Below, in pieces: positions 62,600 to 64,000 of a stretch of 64,000 bases of DNA; within the stretch, counting starts at the first letter, position 1; each line of letters begins with the position of its first letter. Below the pieces are notes generated by a model. It saw only the letters and a list, made by a program, of their open reading frames with translations, did not search any database and was not told where the DNA came from. This stretch comes from Tyto alba (taxonomy: Eukaryota; Chordata; Aves; Strigiformes; Tytonidae). A program made the translations under genes and the position numbers. Location: positions 16,850,989 to 16,914,988 of the forward strand of contig NW_024881322.1 in the NCBI RefSeq assembly GCF_018691265.1, written 5' to 3'.

Positions 62600-63216
62600 G
62601 ATCTTAACTTCTGCTTTATGTAGTGCTTGCTACACTGCTGCTGCCACTTCCCCCACCTTTTCAGGGGAAGTTCCTCCAATTAGAATATCATCTATATATT
62701 CGCACAGTCTCACATCTTGGGGGAGTGATATTGTTCAGCAAGTGCAGAATGAGTAATTGTGGGTGAATGTTTATATCCCTGTGGGAGTCTGTGAAAGGTG
62801 TATTGTATCCCCTCCCAAGTAAAAGCAAATTTATCTCCTTCCTGTAAGGGGACCATAAAGAACATAGCTTTCACCTCTATCACTGCCATCCATGGGTGTG
62901 TGACTGCTTGTAGCTTGGTTATTAAAGTTGCAATATTGGGTACTGCAGCTGTCAGAGGGGCTGTGTTGGCATTTAAGCACCAATAATCAATTGCTAGACA
63001 CCATCTCCCATCTGGTTTTCGAACTGGCCAAAGCAGTGAATTGTATGGGGAGTGGATTCTGAAAATAATGTGCCTTATTTCCAAGTCTGCTCTTGCCTCA
63101 GAAATTCCATTTTGTGCTGCAGCAGAAATTGGGTATTTTGTATATTGGTAATCTTTGAATTGGGGAGTACAGGGGCTGCATGGAGTAATACAATGTAGCC
63201 TTCCAGTTTCTATCAG
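62600..63216 (-). pseudogene. pol: reverse transcriptase (second provirus)
   Basis: The frame runs from RT N-terminal sequence (ETGRLHCITP near 63190) through SPYNSLLWPVRKPDGRW, LTAAVPN, FTWEGIQYTFHRLPQGYKHS to a stop at 62710-62712. The YIDD active site (62687-62698) follows in another register, after an indel of a few bases. A catalytic-strand Asp in the first RT motif is altered (AVIEVKAMFF, where V-D/I-D-V-K is usual), which also argues for inactivity. The thumb and connection (about 61900-62600) are too decayed for precise calls. Confidence 0.82.
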
Positions 63217-63221
63217 GGCTA

Positions 63222-63616
63222 GGTGCAGAGGGGAGGAGAAACGATATGTCGAGATGGACTCAAAGTGGGTGATAGAGCATCATTCCATTTATTGGTCCAG
63301 GGTACATATATTTATACAGACAACGATAATTATTATGCCTACTAGTCACTAGCTGATTGGATTAAGCTCTAAAGGTCGTGTTCGCACGGTCCACCTACTT
63401 GCAGTTAGCTAACAGCACAAGCTTCTCATAACACTGAGTTTCTCAGGCCACTATTTCTAATTCCTCTTAACTTGTTTTCGATACACAATGGTACCATAAC
63501 ACTAAGTTTCTCAGGCCAACGGTACCATAACACTAAGTTTATCAGGCCACTATTTCTAATTCCTCTTAACCTGTTTTCGATACACCATGGTACACAAGGC
63601 CAAAGCATCCTTGACA
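63222..63616 (-). mobile_element. LTR of a third type inserted in second provirus
   Basis: The segment interrupts the pol frame between the protease end and the RT start. On the minus strand it has TGTCAAGGATGC at its likely start (63616), a CCAATCAG box (about 63351-63358), a TATAAATATATG box (about 63304-63315) and ACCAATAAATGG as poly(A) signal (about 63285-63296), then a short U5 ending near CTCTGCA. The distance between TATA box and poly(A) signal is short, so R would be short too, as in alpha- or beta-retrovirus-like LTRs. I could not match target duplications, so both edges are uncertain. Confidence 0.65.
63427..63593. repeat. 68/31/68-bp tandem repeat in LTR U3
   Basis: Three head-to-tail units each begin cataacact and end ggtac: 63427-63494 (68 bp), 63495-63525 (31 bp, lacking the middle) and 63526-63593 (68 bp). 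The two long units differ at about four positions. Repeats upstream of the TATA box are typical retroviral enhancer duplications. Confidence 0.9.
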
Positions 63617-63731
63617 TTCCTCATGTATCAGCAGCTGGGAGCAGATGCAGGCAAACCCTAGTGAGGCCCAGCATCAGCGAGGCAGCATCAGCCCCTAGAA
63701 CAGGCTCTGATCGTACAACTGCTCGGTGGGC

Positions 63732-63995
63732 TCATGACCCTTGTCTCTGAGCCATTCTCCAACAGCTAGGGTCAACATTTGAGCTGAAGGACCACACGCT
63801 GCTGTCCAGCAGGTGCCAGGTTGAGCCATTCAAAACATCAAAACCCAGAATATTTTCATTGTGATCTTTGACTGCAAAGCGAGTAGATGACATGTGCTTC
63901 TCACCTGGGAGCCATAAATTAACTTTTGCAGTTTGAGATATAGCATTTGCTTTGTTCATACCAGTAATTTTAACTCTTTGCCACCCAAGTTGCAC
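63732..63995 (-). pseudogene. pro: protease C-terminal part / pol N-terminus (second provirus)
   Basis: The 87-codon frame contains ILGFDVLNGSTWHL, which resembles the conserved ILG-x-D segment near the end of retroviral proteases. The DTG active site would lie to the right, outside the window. A stop follows at 63732-63734 and then the inserted LTR. The call rests on one motif and on position before RT. Confidence 0.5.
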
Positions 63996-64000
63996 CCTGT

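Larger units (their letters stand above)
59205..64000 (-). mobile_element. second, unrelated provirus (pol-env part), truncated by window edge
   Basis: Minus-strand order is protease end (63995-63732), RT, RNase H, integrase and env-like region. It differs from the family A provirus in protein sequence throughout and in having an env-like frame, so it is another lineage. A foreign LTR interrupts it between protease and RT. Its 5' end lies beyond 64000. No 3' LTR is recognisable on the left, where a family B solo LTR begins. Confidence 0.8.

Noticed and set aside
1..64000. CRISPR array, bacterial operons, tRNA or rRNA genes
   Set aside because: No regularly spaced identical repeats, no tRNA box A/B pairs I could support, and the whole window has vertebrate repeat content.

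Overview
The window looks like intergenic or intronic DNA from a bird, probably a songbird. It is AT-rich and carries fragments of CR1 LINEs, three ~1.07 kb solo LTRs and a second, related LTR family with 5-bp target duplications, and two broken endogenous retroviruses (ERVs). I found no host gene, no convincing host exon, no tRNA or rRNA gene and no CRISPR array. The bird assignment rests on the CR1 plus ERV mixture and is an inference.

Layout. Positions 1-26744 are low-copy AT-rich DNA with homopolymer tracts, an ancient CR1-like tail near 7330-7377, a 15-bp stem hairpin (15143-15201) and a perfect 22-bp palindrome (18859-18880). Between 26745 and 33367 sit three solo LTRs: one of family A (26745-27235, minus) and two nearly identical copies of family B in opposite orientation (27336-28410 minus; 32294-33367 plus). 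Between these B copies is ~3.9 kb of low-copy DNA with interlocked inverted repeats at 31024-31090. An old antisense CR1 fragment lies at about 34110-34790. Positions 34800-51256 are again low-copy, with one possible degenerate LTR near 43263-43830.

The right end is a retroviral cluster, all on the minus strand. A full-length family A provirus occupies 51262-57135 and is flanked by a perfect 5-bp duplication (gtaat). It has a Lys-type primer binding site, a hydrophobic leader reading frame, gag, protease, reverse transcriptase, RNase H and integrase, but no visible env. It is dead: it has stops and frame changes, its integrase has lost the zinc-finger region and first catalytic Asp, and the catalytic Glu position reads Lys. 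Next come a CR1 reverse transcriptase fragment (57725-58018, plus), a third family B solo LTR (58132-59204), and a second, different provirus (about 59205-64000, running off the right edge). The second provirus keeps a degenerate protease-RT-RNase H-integrase-env order and is interrupted by a third kind of LTR (about 63222-63616) whose presumed U3 holds a 68/31/68-bp tandem repeat.

The most unusual items are the multi-pass hydrophobic leader frame before gag in the family A provirus, the ~170-190 codon reading frame lying between TATA box and poly(A) signal in the family B LTRs, and the shared outer termini of the A and B LTRs, which suggest that one integrase type could have served both.
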